Source: Methanomicrobiales archaeon (lineage in GTDB: Archaea; Halobacteriota; Methanomicrobia; Methanomicrobiales; Methanoculleaceae). From it: a DNA stretch of 26,045 nt. The position numbers and the translations under genes were made by a program. Positions 1 through 7,704 of this stretch are shown in pieces. The number at the start of each line of letters is the position of its first letter. The stretch's first letter is position 1. Under the pieces are notes generated by a model. The model was given only the letters and a program-made list of their open reading frames with translations, did not search any database and had not been told where the DNA came from. Location of the stretch: positions 1 through 26,045 of the forward strand of contig JAAYND010000123.1 in assembly GCA_012521035.1 (NCBI GenBank). Reading direction: 5' to 3'.

Positions 1-802
1 CGTGCTTTGCAGCGTAGGAGAGGTCAGCGACGGCTGCCTCACCGGCGCACATACGGTAGGCGGCGATGAAGGACATACCGATCTGCATCGCAGACCACCG
101 GGAGGTCGTTCCACCGTCACAGGTCCGTGAGACTGTGGTCGGTATGTGGATCGCCTGCCAGAGAGACTTTCCTACAGCGGCAGAGAGCGCCTCGGCCTGC
201 TTGGCGGGGAAGAGCTTCTCGACGTCGAGGACGAACTGCGGCTCAAGGTCATCGGCAAGCTCCTGGTCGCCGGTGAAGACCTTGACGTAACAGTCATCGA
301 CGAGGCCGGGGTGAGTCTCGACCATGTGCTCCTGGACGACGGCCGCGCCGGGCATGGCGTGGTTCAGGATATGGAGGTACTCGTTGATCGTCTCAGGGGT
401 AACCTCCTTGCCCAGACGCTTCTGCAGGGTCTGGTGGGCGAGGTCCATGTTGACGATGACCGTTCTCCTGATGTCGTCCCAGAACTGCTGCATGGCGGAG
501 TTGTTGACGAAGTGAAGGTCGTCACCCTCCACGAAGACACCGGTGCCGGAGACCTCATAGGTCATCAGCTGGCGCTGACCCAGCGGGATACCGCCGAGGT
601 GAGCGCGCTCGGGGTCATACATGGTAATGCCACGGTCCATCTCGATGGCGCGGCTTGCCTTCAGGAACTCCATCTTACGGGGAGACTGACGGATACCATC
701 AAAGCTGTAGTACTCAGCTGTGTCGGACTCAACATCCTGTCCCCGGAACTTCTCCTTGAGGGATTTCAGGAACAGTTTCTGGGTTCTCTCAATCTTTGCC
801 AT
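1..802 (-). CDS. mcrA: Methyl-coenzyme M reductase alpha subunit, partial (N-terminal half)
   Basis: Catalytic alpha subunit of MCR, which joins methyl-CoM and coenzyme B to give methane and the heterodisulfide at the nickel cofactor F430. Only 267 codons lie in the window; the family is about 550-570 residues, so the C-terminal half is cut by the window edge and is not a truncation. The protein starts MAKIERTQKLFLKS after a strong ribosome binding site (AAGGAGGAC, minus strand, about 12 bases upstream). Visible motifs are NHAMPGAAVVQEHM (about 147-160), CDGGTTSRWSAMQIGMSF (about 228-245) and MCAGEAAVADLSYAAKH at the edge. By alignment from memory to the Methanothermobacter enzyme (offset about 10), Gln157 would be the F430 axial ligand and His267 the N-methylated histidine. 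It is the last gene of mcrBDCGA, 5 bases after mcrG. Confidence 0.98.
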   Translation of the reverse strand, partial: MAKIERTQKLFLKSLKEKFRGQDVESDTAEYYSFDGIRQSPRKMEFLKASRAIEMDRGITMYDPERAHLGGIPLGQRQLMTYEVSGTGVFVEGDDLHFVNNSAMQQFWDDIRRTVIVNMDLAHQTLQKRLGKEVTPETINEYLHILNHAMPGAAVVQEHMVETHPGLVDDCYVKVFTGDQELADDLEPQFVLDVEKLFPAKQAEALSAAVGKSLWQAIHIPTTVSRTCDGGTTSRWSAMQIGMSFIAAYRMCAGEAAVADLSYAAKH

Positions 803-807
803 TCTGA

Positions 808-1572
808 TCAGTCCTCCTTCGGCAGGAAGCCGTATTTCGTCCGGAGCGTGTGGATACGCTGGACGTACTCGATGTACTCAGCATCATCACGGTACGCAGA
901 ACCGCCAAGTGAGTGGAAGATCGTCGTGTGGTCCTTGAGCCACTTCTCGTCCATGGGCTTGCCGATAGCGACCGCGCGGTCGAGGGGCTCACCGATCTGG
1001 TTCTTGATGTACTTGACGACACCATCCTCACCGAGGACACTCCTCTGGAGCATATCGAACATCATGCCGTTCTCGGCAAGACGGAGCGAGTGACCGTGCA
1101 CAGTCGCACCACGGATGCCGGTGCGTGCCGGGTCGAGGAGTTCGGTGGTGATGAGTTCTTTTGAGTATTTCTCGAGGTCACGCTCACGGCACTCGACGAT
1201 CTGACGGCCGGAGAGCGTTCCGGGGTCGATACCGCGGAAGCGGTAGCACTCGGTGTACGTCCTCTGGTAGGGGTGGCAGGGCGCGAAGAACATCGAGTCC
1301 GTAAACTGGATATAGCGGACGCGGTCACCGGCCTTGGCACCCTCCGTCGGGGTTACAATCTTCCTGATGGGACAGTCGGGCTCCTGCTGCTCGGCGAGCG
1401 GCGGGTGGGCCGTCGGGTAGGCGGCTCCGGGTGCCCTGTGGCCGAGGATCAGCACAATGTCCTCGTCAGTCACATCACGCATCTTTTCAAGCTTCTGGTT
1501 TGGGTTCATCTGTTTGCGCCGGTTCTCGGCGACAATCGATGTACCCGGTCCGTACTGGGGCTTGTATGCCAT
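808..1572 (-). CDS. mcrG: Methyl-coenzyme M reductase gamma subunit
   Basis: Gamma subunit of the alpha2-beta2-gamma2 MCR complex, contributing to the two F430 active sites. The protein is 254 residues, normal for the family, and starts MAYKPQYGPGTSIVAENRR. Internal motifs are GHRAPGAAYPTAHPPLAE (about 45-62) and GIRGATVHGHSLRLAENG (about 153-170). A GTG 12 bases further upstream is in frame, but it lies inside the AGGAAGGTGA ribosome binding site, so the ATG at 1572 is preferred. The start follows the mcrC stop by 8 bases and the stop is 5 bases before mcrA, consistent with one transcript. Confidence 0.97.
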   Translation of the reverse strand: MAYKPQYGPGTSIVAENRRKQMNPNQKLEKMRDVTDEDIVLILGHRAPGAAYPTAHPPLAEQQEPDCPIRKIVTPTEGAKAGDRVRYIQFTDSMFFAPCHPYQRTYTECYRFRGIDPGTLSGRQIVECRERDLEKYSKELITTELLDPARTGIRGATVHGHSLRLAENGMMFDMLQRSVLGEDGVVKYIKNQIGEPLDRAVAIGKPMDEKWLKDHTTIFHSLGGSAYRDDAEYIEYVQRIHTLRTKYGFLPKED

Positions 1573-1580
1573 TGTTTTAT

Positions 1581-2210
1581 TCACCTTCCTGTTGGGCTTT
1601 TTAGTACTTTCATTACGGCACGAACGACGTCTGCCAATTTTCCCCTGCCGGGTGTCTGACCCCGGGTCACGCCGCTGACGATATCCATCACGATACCTTT
1701 CGTCTTCACCCGGTCGGGTGGCGGCATGACCAGTGCTGTCCTGACACCTTCCTTCGCGAGATCCTCAAAGTCAATCGGAACCTGGGAGACGATGATCGCC
1801 TTGATATCAGCATGTTCAAGGATAAACCGGACCTTCTGCACCACATGGGAGCGGACATTCCCATGGTGCAGGATGGCAACCTTGTGCTGTTCGATCTGTG
1901 CAATCTCCTTCTCGGTCAACCCGAAATAGGCTCCGAGGACGTGACCCGCGACGGGGGAGTCTGCCGGAACCCCGCTCCCTGCATTCAGGACGAGCGTGGT
2001 CACGGAGAACTGTGCCCCCTCCCTCCGGAGACCTGAAGTTATATCGCAGACAGGTTTTGTCACGTGCCTGCGTCCGGGGGACATCGCGATCACGATCACA
2101 TCAGGGGATCTGGCCTCGGAGATGGTCCCGCGCTGGGCAAGACCGCCTCCTTTGCCCATCCCCATACTCTCGCGACAGTCAACGACCTGAGTTACCCTTC
2201 CAATAGGCAT
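1581..2210 (-). CDS. mcrC: Methyl-coenzyme M reductase operon protein C
   Basis: McrC is a non-structural protein of the mcr operon, reported in other methanogens as part of the ATP-dependent complex that reductively activates MCR. The protein is 209 residues. It begins MPIGRVTQVVDCRESMG, followed by a glycine-rich GMGKGGGLAQRGT segment (about 17-29) and AILHHGNVRSHVVQKVRF (about 111-128). The C-terminus is basic (GRGKLADVVRAVMKVLKS). It begins 2 bases after the mcrD stop and ends 8 bases before the mcrG start. The presence of mcrC fits the type I mcr operon rather than the mrt isoenzyme operon, which usually lacks this gene. Confidence 0.95.
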   Translation of the reverse strand: MPIGRVTQVVDCRESMGMGKGGGLAQRGTISEARSPDVIVIAMSPGRRHVTKPVCDITSGLRREGAQFSVTTLVLNAGSGVPADSPVAGHVLGAYFGLTEKEIAQIEQHKVAILHHGNVRSHVVQKVRFILEHADIKAIIVSQVPIDFEDLAKEGVRTALVMPPPDRVKTKGIVMDIVSGVTRGQTPGRGKLADVVRAVMKVLKSPTGR

Positions 2211-2212
2211 GA

Positions 2213-2689
2213 TTATTTTGTACCCTGGATGATAACGAGGCCGTCCTTTCTTCTCGGGTCAGCAAGACCGAGAAGATCTCTATCGGCATCTGGTCCGTAT
2301 CTGGCGTAGTCGGACAACGACGGCTGGGTCTTCATGTATCGTCCCTGCTGGACGGTGCAGGAGAAACCTTTCTCTGCGAAGACATCATCTACTGCCTCTT
2401 CGATAGCCGGGATGTACGACTCGTCCTCAAGCTCCAGGATGATTGTTCCAACCTGTACCTGGAGCTGGACGTCCTGATCTCCAACGCGGATCGCCTTGCG
2501 GTCCGGGTGGGGGTTTGGTTGCCCCCGTGCCGGGCCATATGGAACCGTGGCGGGGATGCCGGGTCCGTTGAGGGACATCCGGCGGATCCCACCGCCCTGA
2601 ACAAGCCTGTTCAGGAGAGTTTCCACGGTATCGGGCCTGAGAAGCCGCGTGGAGACGATTCGAACCTGGGGAAATATGGCGTCTGTCAT
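2213..2689 (-). CDS. mcrD: Methyl-coenzyme M reductase operon protein D
   Basis: McrD is encoded within mcr operons but is not part of purified active MCR; an assembly or chaperone role is proposed in the literature. The protein is about 158 residues, beginning MTDAIFPQVRIVSTRLLRPDT. A conserved-looking TVPYGPARGQPNPHPDRK stretch sits at about 48-65 and the C-terminus reads RKDGLVIIQGTK. An in-frame TTG sits directly before the ATG, but GAGGG about 5-8 bases upstream fits the ATG at 2689. It lies 14 bases downstream of mcrB and almost abuts mcrC. Confidence 0.95.
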   Translation of the reverse strand: MTDAIFPQVRIVSTRLLRPDTVETLLNRLVQGGGIRRMSLNGPGIPATVPYGPARGQPNPHPDRKAIRVGDQDVQLQVQVGTIILELEDESYIPAIEEAVDDVFAEKGFSCTVQQGRYMKTQPSLSDYARYGPDADRDLLGLADPRRKDGLVIIQGTK

Positions 2690-2703
2690 CAATACCCTCG
2701 TAT

Positions 2704-4008
2704 TTACACACCCTGTGCGATCTGCTGGATCGGCTGGTTGAAGACGTCGACCTTACCGTAGGTGTCGGCGTAGATCTTCGAGGTGCTCTCAGGCGAGAAC
2801 ATCTGTGTTCCGGCGTCGAGCGCCGCTGCGGCGACCACACACGGGATAGCCACGCCTGCTGCGTGCCTGGTCACGACGTGGTTGCCGTTGAAGACACCGG
2901 GGCCACCGCCACCGTAGATCGAGTGGCTGAAGAACGAGAACCCGACGGCAGTACCCATGACACGGCCGTAGTCACAGCCGGGGAGACCGGTCTCGTGCTC
3001 AAGCAGGTCGTTGAAGTACAGGAGCGTCGAGGAGACCGCCTGGGCGAACCGTCCGGCACCACAGTTGACCATGGTGGCCGCCATGGTTCCCGCGGCAGCG
3101 TAGGCATTCCAGAGCATGGGGTCCTTCGTGTCATAGAACTGGAAGTAACTGCCCTTCTTGCCGGGGGTGATGACCTTGTCTTCGATAGCACGCTCGACCA
3201 GGCTCTGGACGGTGGTTCCGATGGTCCCTGTTGCCCCGTTCGCCTTGACGAGGTCATAGACCATGTTGTTTGCGTTCAGGCCCTGGTAGGCGTAGGCGAG
3301 CAGCTGGGCACGCTCAAACGGCCCGATGGCGTTACCCATCTCAAACATTCCTGCCTGCTCAAAGGTGGATGCAAGTGCAGCGCCTTCCATCGCGTTCTTG
3401 TTGGTCATCATCACGACGTGGTTGACCGGGATGTTCCGGAGCGCGTAGCCGACACCCTCGTTGTTCTGGGGGATCGACAGGACGGATGCGACGTTAGCAC
3501 CGCCGAGATCCATCGTGTGCGGATAGGTTCCCCAGACCGCTGCCTTGACCATCCCTGCATCGAACGCTCCGATGTTGAACTGCTCGACGATCGCGTAGGT
3601 GGCCGCGGCTGCGACCGATGTGATCGCGGCGTCGTAAGTGGCTGCTGCCTCCAGGCGGATGCTGGGCGCCTCAACGAGGATGAGCTTGCCGCCACCGAAC
3701 TCGCGGATGTTGGTGTCGTCATCCTCCGTGACCTGAACCATATCCTTGATCTTGGCTATGATGGCATCCTTGTTGCCGGCGATGTCAAGGTCCAGCTCCC
3801 GTCCGAGAACCTGTCCCTTTCCGACCTTCCCGATCCTCAGGTTGTTCTCGATACCTCCCAGGTTGACTGCAATTGTCCTCTTGGTGAGGTTGATGAGCTT
3901 CCTGGTTGCCGGGTTTACCAGCGGGCTGATCTTGTCGAGCGCCACACCACTCTTCAACAGCTTGCCTGCATCATCGTACAGGTCGATAGTATCTTTGAAT
4001 TTCGCCAT
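2704..4008 (-). CDS. mcrB: Methyl-coenzyme M reductase beta subunit
   Basis: Beta subunit of MCR, lining the coenzyme B channel and the F430 pocket. At 434 residues it has the usual family length. The N-terminus is MAKFKDTIDLYDDAGKLLKSG. Later segments include NIGAFDAGMVKAAVWGTYPH (about 142-161), a C-terminal HSIYGGGGPGVFNGNHVVTR and the ending DVFNQPIQQIAQGV, all typical of McrB. The ATG at 4008 is preceded by TGGAGGA, a strong ribosome binding site. It is the first gene of mcrBDCGA, behind a candidate TATA promoter about 170 bases upstream. Confidence 0.98.
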   Translation of the reverse strand: MAKFKDTIDLYDDAGKLLKSGVALDKISPLVNPATRKLINLTKRTIAVNLGGIENNLRIGKVGKGQVLGRELDLDIAGNKDAIIAKIKDMVQVTEDDDTNIREFGGGKLILVEAPSIRLEAAATYDAAITSVAAAATYAIVEQFNIGAFDAGMVKAAVWGTYPHTMDLGGANVASVLSIPQNNEGVGYALRNIPVNHVVMMTNKNAMEGAALASTFEQAGMFEMGNAIGPFERAQLLAYAYQGLNANNMVYDLVKANGATGTIGTTVQSLVERAIEDKVITPGKKGSYFQFYDTKDPMLWNAYAAAGTMAATMVNCGAGRFAQAVSSTLLYFNDLLEHETGLPGCDYGRVMGTAVGFSFFSHSIYGGGGPGVFNGNHVVTRHAAGVAIPCVVAAAALDAGTQMFSPESTSKIYADTYGKVDVFNQPIQQIAQGV

Positions 4009-4400
4009 AATTTTCCTCCATTACCCTTTTTATGTGCATACGATCTGGAACTGTGAACTGAAAGACTAGAAGATCACTGGGTGTAACTGATGGTGACTGG
4101 TGCACGTCCTTGTGGGACAAAGTGATAGTAACTTTCTCTACTAATATAAGCGTTACTATTTATGCCTGAGACCGAATATATAAACTAAAGGGGATATTTA
4201 ATAATCTCAAAACAGCAATAAATCACGTAAGGGAAAAGGTTTATCACCATCAGGATCCAGTATTATTATATCTGGAATTTCGTAGTACTTCATGTGACTT
4301 TTGTGCAAACGTGATCATCCTCATCCATCTCCAGCACTCCATCACAAGGCGCGCGGTGGTTACCTCCCGACTGAAACCCCGGGGCATCCAGGGTTTTTCG
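4009..4400. other. Gene-free interval between the methyltransferase and mcrB
   Basis: About 390 bases with no convincing coding region. The mcr-proximal half holds the candidate mcr promoter and leader. The leader contains an imperfect 10-base tandem repeat (plus strand GTAACTGATG then GTGACTGGTG, 4083-4103) and a small TTGT/ACAA hairpin around 4110-4120. The distal half (4200-4270) is AT-rich. Just after the methyltransferase stop, on the minus strand, AAACCC and GGGTTT flank an 11-base loop (about 4375-4400), which may be a weak terminator hairpin. I see no RNA gene here. Confidence 0.5.
4175..4184 (-). promoter_or_regulatory. Candidate TATA box of the mcr operon
   Basis: On the minus strand the sequence reads TTTATATATT, a good archaeal TATA box. 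Transcription would start about 25 bases downstream, near 4150, leaving a leader of roughly 140 bases before mcrB. A second AT-rich element at 4141-4150 (CTTATATTAG on the minus strand) could be an alternative with a shorter leader. The assignment rests on sequence pattern and spacing only. Confidence 0.6.
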
Positions 4401-5147
4401 TCAGTCTCGATAGACCCCTGCGGGTATACCCGGACTCCCCGGCTTCTTCCCGGCTGCACAGACGTTGTAGGCCAGGTAGGGAAGTCTCTCTTCAATGATA
4501 GGCTCCACCTTCCGGGCGAGCGTAAATATCGGGTCGGTCAGGTTCAGGTGTGCAAACGAGCACCTGCCAACCGATATATCGGTAAATCCAGCATCATCGA
4601 GGAGGCCGGCGATCTCAGTGTTTGTGTAATAACGTTCGCCGAAGTCTCCCACACCAACCTTCTTCAGACCGACCTTCTCTCCCACCTGGTATATGACAGG
4701 GACGATGCTCGTGAAAACCGTTCGTGAGAGGGTGCAGATCGCTATCCGACCCCCGGGCTTTAAGACCCGGTAGGACTCCGCGAGCATCGCCTCAGGGTCC
4801 GGGACGTAGCTGAAGGCGAGCAGGCTTGCAAGAGCGTCGAAGGTCTCATCCTGAAACGGGAGAACGTCAGCAGTCCCGACGCAGAATCCGCTCTCCGGAC
4901 AGCGCTGCCTCCCATAGATCACCATCCTCGGGCTGATATCAAGGCCCACCGCCTGACCGCCTTCCCTGATGTATCGTTTTACGAAGAGCCCTGTCCCGCA
5001 CCCGACATCGAGGAGGAAGCCCCCCTTTGGGAGCACACTCATCACGTGATCTGATATGTGCTGATGATAGCTCCTCCCACGGCGACCACCGTAACGGTCA
5101 TCATAGATATCCGCGATCTCATCATAGTGGCGCTGTACTTTATTCAC
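4401..5147 (-). CDS. Class I SAM-dependent methyltransferase (UbiE-like)
   Basis: Predicted S-adenosylmethionine-dependent methyltransferase of 248 residues, substrate unknown. Motif I, LLDVGCGTG, lies at about 45-53; a motif II/III region (ADVLPFQDETFDAL) and LKPGGRIAICTLS follow, as in UbiE/COQ5-type enzymes. Longer in-frame starts exist, but the GTG at 5147 (MNKVQRHYDEIADIYDDRYG) follows GGAGG and gives the usual N-terminus of this family. It overlaps the end of the upstream ATPase gene by 8 bases, so it looks like the last gene of the long operon. Its position just before the mcr promoter is suggestive but does not show that MCR is its target. Confidence 0.85.
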   Translation of the reverse strand: MNKVQRHYDEIADIYDDRYGGRRGRSYHQHISDHVMSVLPKGGFLLDVGCGTGLFVKRYIREGGQAVGLDISPRMVIYGRQRCPESGFCVGTADVLPFQDETFDALASLLAFSYVPDPEAMLAESYRVLKPGGRIAICTLSRTVFTSIVPVIYQVGEKVGLKKVGVGDFGERYYTNTEIAGLLDDAGFTDISVGRCSFAHLNLTDPIFTLARKVEPIIEERLPYLAYNVCAAGKKPGSPGIPAGVYRD

Positions 5148-6144
5148 AAAAACCCTCCCTGGCGATCCGGGCGAGAAGTGCATTGATCTGCACAAAATCA
5201 TTTGCATTGTGGCATAGGCGGTGATCAGCATCAGCGAGTGTGATGGCAAGGGCCGGATCATTGTACTCGCGCCGTATCACCTGCCGAAGTTCCCGGACAA
5301 CCTCCTGTGCCGAGAGCCCATACTCGATCATCAATGACTCGGCGATGCGACTTGCAGCATCAAAGTTCCCGGCCCGAAGCGCTTCAAACGCTGATGTAGC
5401 GACATTGCCCGTCTCTGAGCGCGAAACCTCGGCAAGAACCTCCCCGAGGTCAGCGTCTCCGCCGGACCCGATGGCGAGCTGCAGGTAGATTATAGCACGC
5501 CGGAGATCGCCCTGCGCAGCGTGGGTGATCAGGTCGAGGTCATCTTCTGGAAGGGTAGCCGCCTCGGCGGCGAGGATCTCATCGAGGCGAGAACGGATGA
5601 TCCTGCCATCAAGCGGCGCGAAGAAGAGCGGCAGGCACCGTGACGCGATCGCAGGGATGATCGCCGATGGTCTGGTGGTTATGAATATAAACCGGCAGGT
5701 GGCGCTGTAGCGCTCCATGATCCGCCGCAGGGCCTGTTGCGCCTCAAACGTCAGGTCATGAGCATCCTCAAAGACCATCAGTTTGAACTGAGCGTCCAGC
5801 GGGCGCATCGAGGCGTACCACTTCACGATGTACTTGAAGTTGACGATCAGACTCTGATCCTTCCGGTAGATAAGGCTGAACCGTTCGTCTGCCTCAAGTG
5901 CACTCCTCCCCCGTCCGAGGAGGCCGGAGGCGCTGAACGTGCTCACATTCGCCTCCCAGTTCTCGGCGTAGAGTCTTTTTGCCAGGCACTCAACAGCCAC
6001 AGTCTTACCGGTGCCGTGCGGACCGGATATAAGCATGTGGGGTACGTTCCCTGCGTCCGCAAACGATGTGAGGTAGCGGACGACCGCATCCTGCCCGATG
6101 ATATCCTCGCACCTCTTCGGGCGGTAGACTTCACTCCAGAGCAT
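5140..6144 (-). CDS. Replication factor C small-subunit paralogue (AAA+ clamp-loader ATPase)
   Basis: AAA+ ATPase of 334 residues related to the small subunit of the PCNA clamp loader. The N-terminus MLWSEVYRPKRCEDIIGQDA is the standard RFC opening (YRP...DIIGQ). Walker A is GPHGTGKT (41-48) and the RFC SRC motif is present at 168-170. The Walker B region reads FKLMVFEDAHDL (about 120-131) where canonical RFC has LDEAD, so the acidic pair is Glu-Asp rather than Asp-Glu. The sensor-1 position reads ITT where SCN is usual. This suggests a second, divergent small subunit, as known in several euryarchaea with more than one RFC small subunit. It overlaps the genes on both sides (14 and 8 bases). 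Confidence 0.85.
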   Translation of the reverse strand: MLWSEVYRPKRCEDIIGQDAVVRYLTSFADAGNVPHMLISGPHGTGKTVAVECLAKRLYAENWEANVSTFSASGLLGRGRSALEADERFSLIYRKDQSLIVNFKYIVKWYASMRPLDAQFKLMVFEDAHDLTFEAQQALRRIMERYSATCRFIFITTRPSAIIPAIASRCLPLFFAPLDGRIIRSRLDEILAAEAATLPEDDLDLITHAAQGDLRRAIIYLQLAIGSGGDADLGEVLAEVSRSETGNVATSAFEALRAGNFDAASRIAESLMIEYGLSAQEVVRELRQVIRREYNDPALAITLADADHRLCHNANDFVQINALLARIAREGFCE

Positions 6145-6862
6145 GGGTCAGTCTCTCTCTTATCTCATCTATTGCTTCCCGGAGGAGATAGGTATTGTCA
6201 AGTGAGGCGATGAGGCGATCGCCCTCACCGGGCTTGAGGGTGGTACAGGCCAGGGTGATCGCCGGGAGCGCCCGTGTCAGTTCATCGACGATCGTCAGGG
6301 TTGCGGTGCGGGCGGTCCGGGAGAGCGGGTTTAGATCGATCGTGATGACCGTCTTTCCCATCGCCCTGAGCGCCTCGCACCGATCCCCATCCTCAAGCGG
6401 GACCAGAACCAGATCCGCATCCCCGATCCCCTCACGCAGGCAGAGCCCGCGGTCATGGGCGAGCGGGACGAGTCGTTCAGGTATCCCGGAGAGAACCCGG
6501 ACGCCGTGCTCCTCAAGGTGCCGGGTGATCAGTCGTATCCGCTCATCGGTCCGGTGGAAGAGGTTCACCTCGACATCTGCACCGCTCGCCTGCTGGAGGG
6601 CCGCTATCTCGTCCGCCGCAAGCGCCGCCGTGTTTCCGTTCACCGATATCACCGGGTGCCGGGCAGAGAGGAGCATGGCCGCGGCCGTCCGGGCGGCAAC
6701 CTTCGCACTTTGGGTCGTCCGCTCGCCGATAAGGTAATCAAACGCTTCCCCACGCCCGTGGGCAGCAAGTCCCTCCAGTGCAACGATGCCCTCACGGGCG
6801 CACCGGGCGAGCCTCTCGCGGGCGACGAGAGAGCGGTAGCGTGGATGGTCTTTCGGGATCAT
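6131..6862 (-). CDS. 4-phosphopantoate--beta-alanine ligase (archaeal phosphopantothenate synthetase)
   Basis: Archaeal enzyme (DUF137 family) that condenses 4-phosphopantoate with beta-alanine using ATP to form 4'-phosphopantothenate, replacing the bacterial PanC/CoaA order of steps. The protein has 243 residues, close to family size. Recognisable parts are the start MIPKDHPRYRSLVARERL, the segment ERTTQSAKVAARTAAAMLL (about 47-65), ISVNGNTAALAADEIAAL (about 72-89) and VITIDLNPLSRTA (about 173-185). It overlaps the pantoate kinase stop by 4 bases (ATGA) and the next gene by 14 bases. The adjacent pantoate kinase and coaBC genes strongly support the call. Confidence 0.93.
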   Translation of the reverse strand: MIPKDHPRYRSLVARERLARCAREGIVALEGLAAHGRGEAFDYLIGERTTQSAKVAARTAAAMLLSARHPVISVNGNTAALAADEIAALQQASGADVEVNLFHRTDERIRLITRHLEEHGVRVLSGIPERLVPLAHDRGLCLREGIGDADLVLVPLEDGDRCEALRAMGKTVITIDLNPLSRTARTATLTIVDELTRALPAITLACTTLKPGEGDRLIASLDNTYLLREAIDEIRERLTHALE

Positions 6863-7704
6863 GGTTTCATCTCGATTATGTATGCGCCGCGGCGGGCGAC
6901 ATCGAGGCGGTAGACGTCTCCAGACCTGGAGAGCACCTCGCCGGCAGCGTCCCCGCAGGCAAAGACGCCGTTTCCAAGCATCGTCATGCTCGCGGGGATT
7001 CCCGCGGCATCGCAGGCCGCAAGCACCCGTTGCACCTCCGGCGCGACGAGCCCGCTCGCATCAGCAAACCCCCTTGAGAGCCGGCAGAAGTCCGCGAGAT
7101 CTCGGGGGCAGCGGTCAGGAAACGCGGCTTCTATCCGTGCCATCGCCCCGGGTGACGAGAGGACCGAGGCCGTCGAGAGCGGACCGAGGCTCACGGCGTA
7201 GAGCGGTTCGTCCGGGTAGAAGCGGATGATCTCTGCGTGGATGCCGGCCCCCATCCTGCAGACGACCCCGCCGGCCTGGCTCGCGGCGACGTCCCCGAGG
7301 CCCGTCCGGTGGACAACCTCGGCCTCATGAGCCCTTGCCGCCACATCATCCGCAGAGAGGCCGAGATCGAAGAGGTGGTTTACAGCCGTGAGCGTCGCAA
7401 TGAGGGCGGCCGCCGAGAGCCCGAACCCGGCGCCTATGGGGAGCCGGCACCCGGTGGTGACGTGGGCGGAGACCCCCAGCCGGTCGAGGGCGTACTCGAT
7501 CGGCGGTGACCCGGTGGTGGTGACCCGGCCCTGCCAGACCACCCGGACACTCGTCGTCGCGGCAGGGGTCACCGTCGAGCGCACCCCCTCATCGATGACA
7601 ACGCCGGCCCCGATGCTCCCGGTCTCTGAGGGCTCCTTCCCCTCGATGCGCCTGAAGTAGCCGGATATATGGCCAGGGGAGAAGGCTACAGCAGTCCTGA
7701 CCAT
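6859..7704 (-). CDS. Pantoate kinase (GHMP kinase family)
   Basis: Archaeal pantoate kinase, phosphorylating pantoate to 4-phosphopantoate in coenzyme A synthesis. The protein is 281 residues. It starts MVRTAVAFSPGHISGYF, the typical N-terminus of the family, and carries the GHMP phosphate-binding motif LPIGAGFGLSAAA at about 88-100. A motif MTMLGNGVFACG near the C-terminus matches the GHMP motif 3 region. It overlaps the 3' end of coaBC by 19 bases and the phosphopantothenate synthetase by 4 bases, so translation is probably coupled. Confidence 0.93.
   Translation of the reverse strand: MVRTAVAFSPGHISGYFRRIEGKEPSETGSIGAGVVIDEGVRSTVTPAATTSVRVVWQGRVTTTGSPPIEYALDRLGVSAHVTTGCRLPIGAGFGLSAAALIATLTAVNHLFDLGLSADDVAARAHEAEVVHRTGLGDVAASQAGGVVCRMGAGIHAEIIRFYPDEPLYAVSLGPLSTASVLSSPGAMARIEAAFPDRCPRDLADFCRLSRGFADASGLVAPEVQRVLAACDAAGIPASMTMLGNGVFACGDAAGEVLSRSGDVYRLDVARRGAYIIEMKP

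Noticed and set aside
1..802. mcrA looks shorter than normal, possible pseudogene
   Set aside because: The frame is open to the window edge with intact motifs, so it is cut by the window rather than broken.
146..1093. 315-codon plus-strand frame opposite mcrA and mcrG
   Set aside because: Spans the mcrG-mcrA junction on the opposite strand and has no recognisable domain.
2863..4056. 397-codon open frame on the plus strand opposite mcrB
   Set aside because: It is the antisense shadow of a certain gene in GC-rich sequence; the translated protein resembles no known family and mcrB is unmistakable.
4250..4495. 81-codon minus-strand frame upstream of mcr
   Set aside because: Largely overlaps the end of the methyltransferase in another frame and shows no motif or ribosome binding site.
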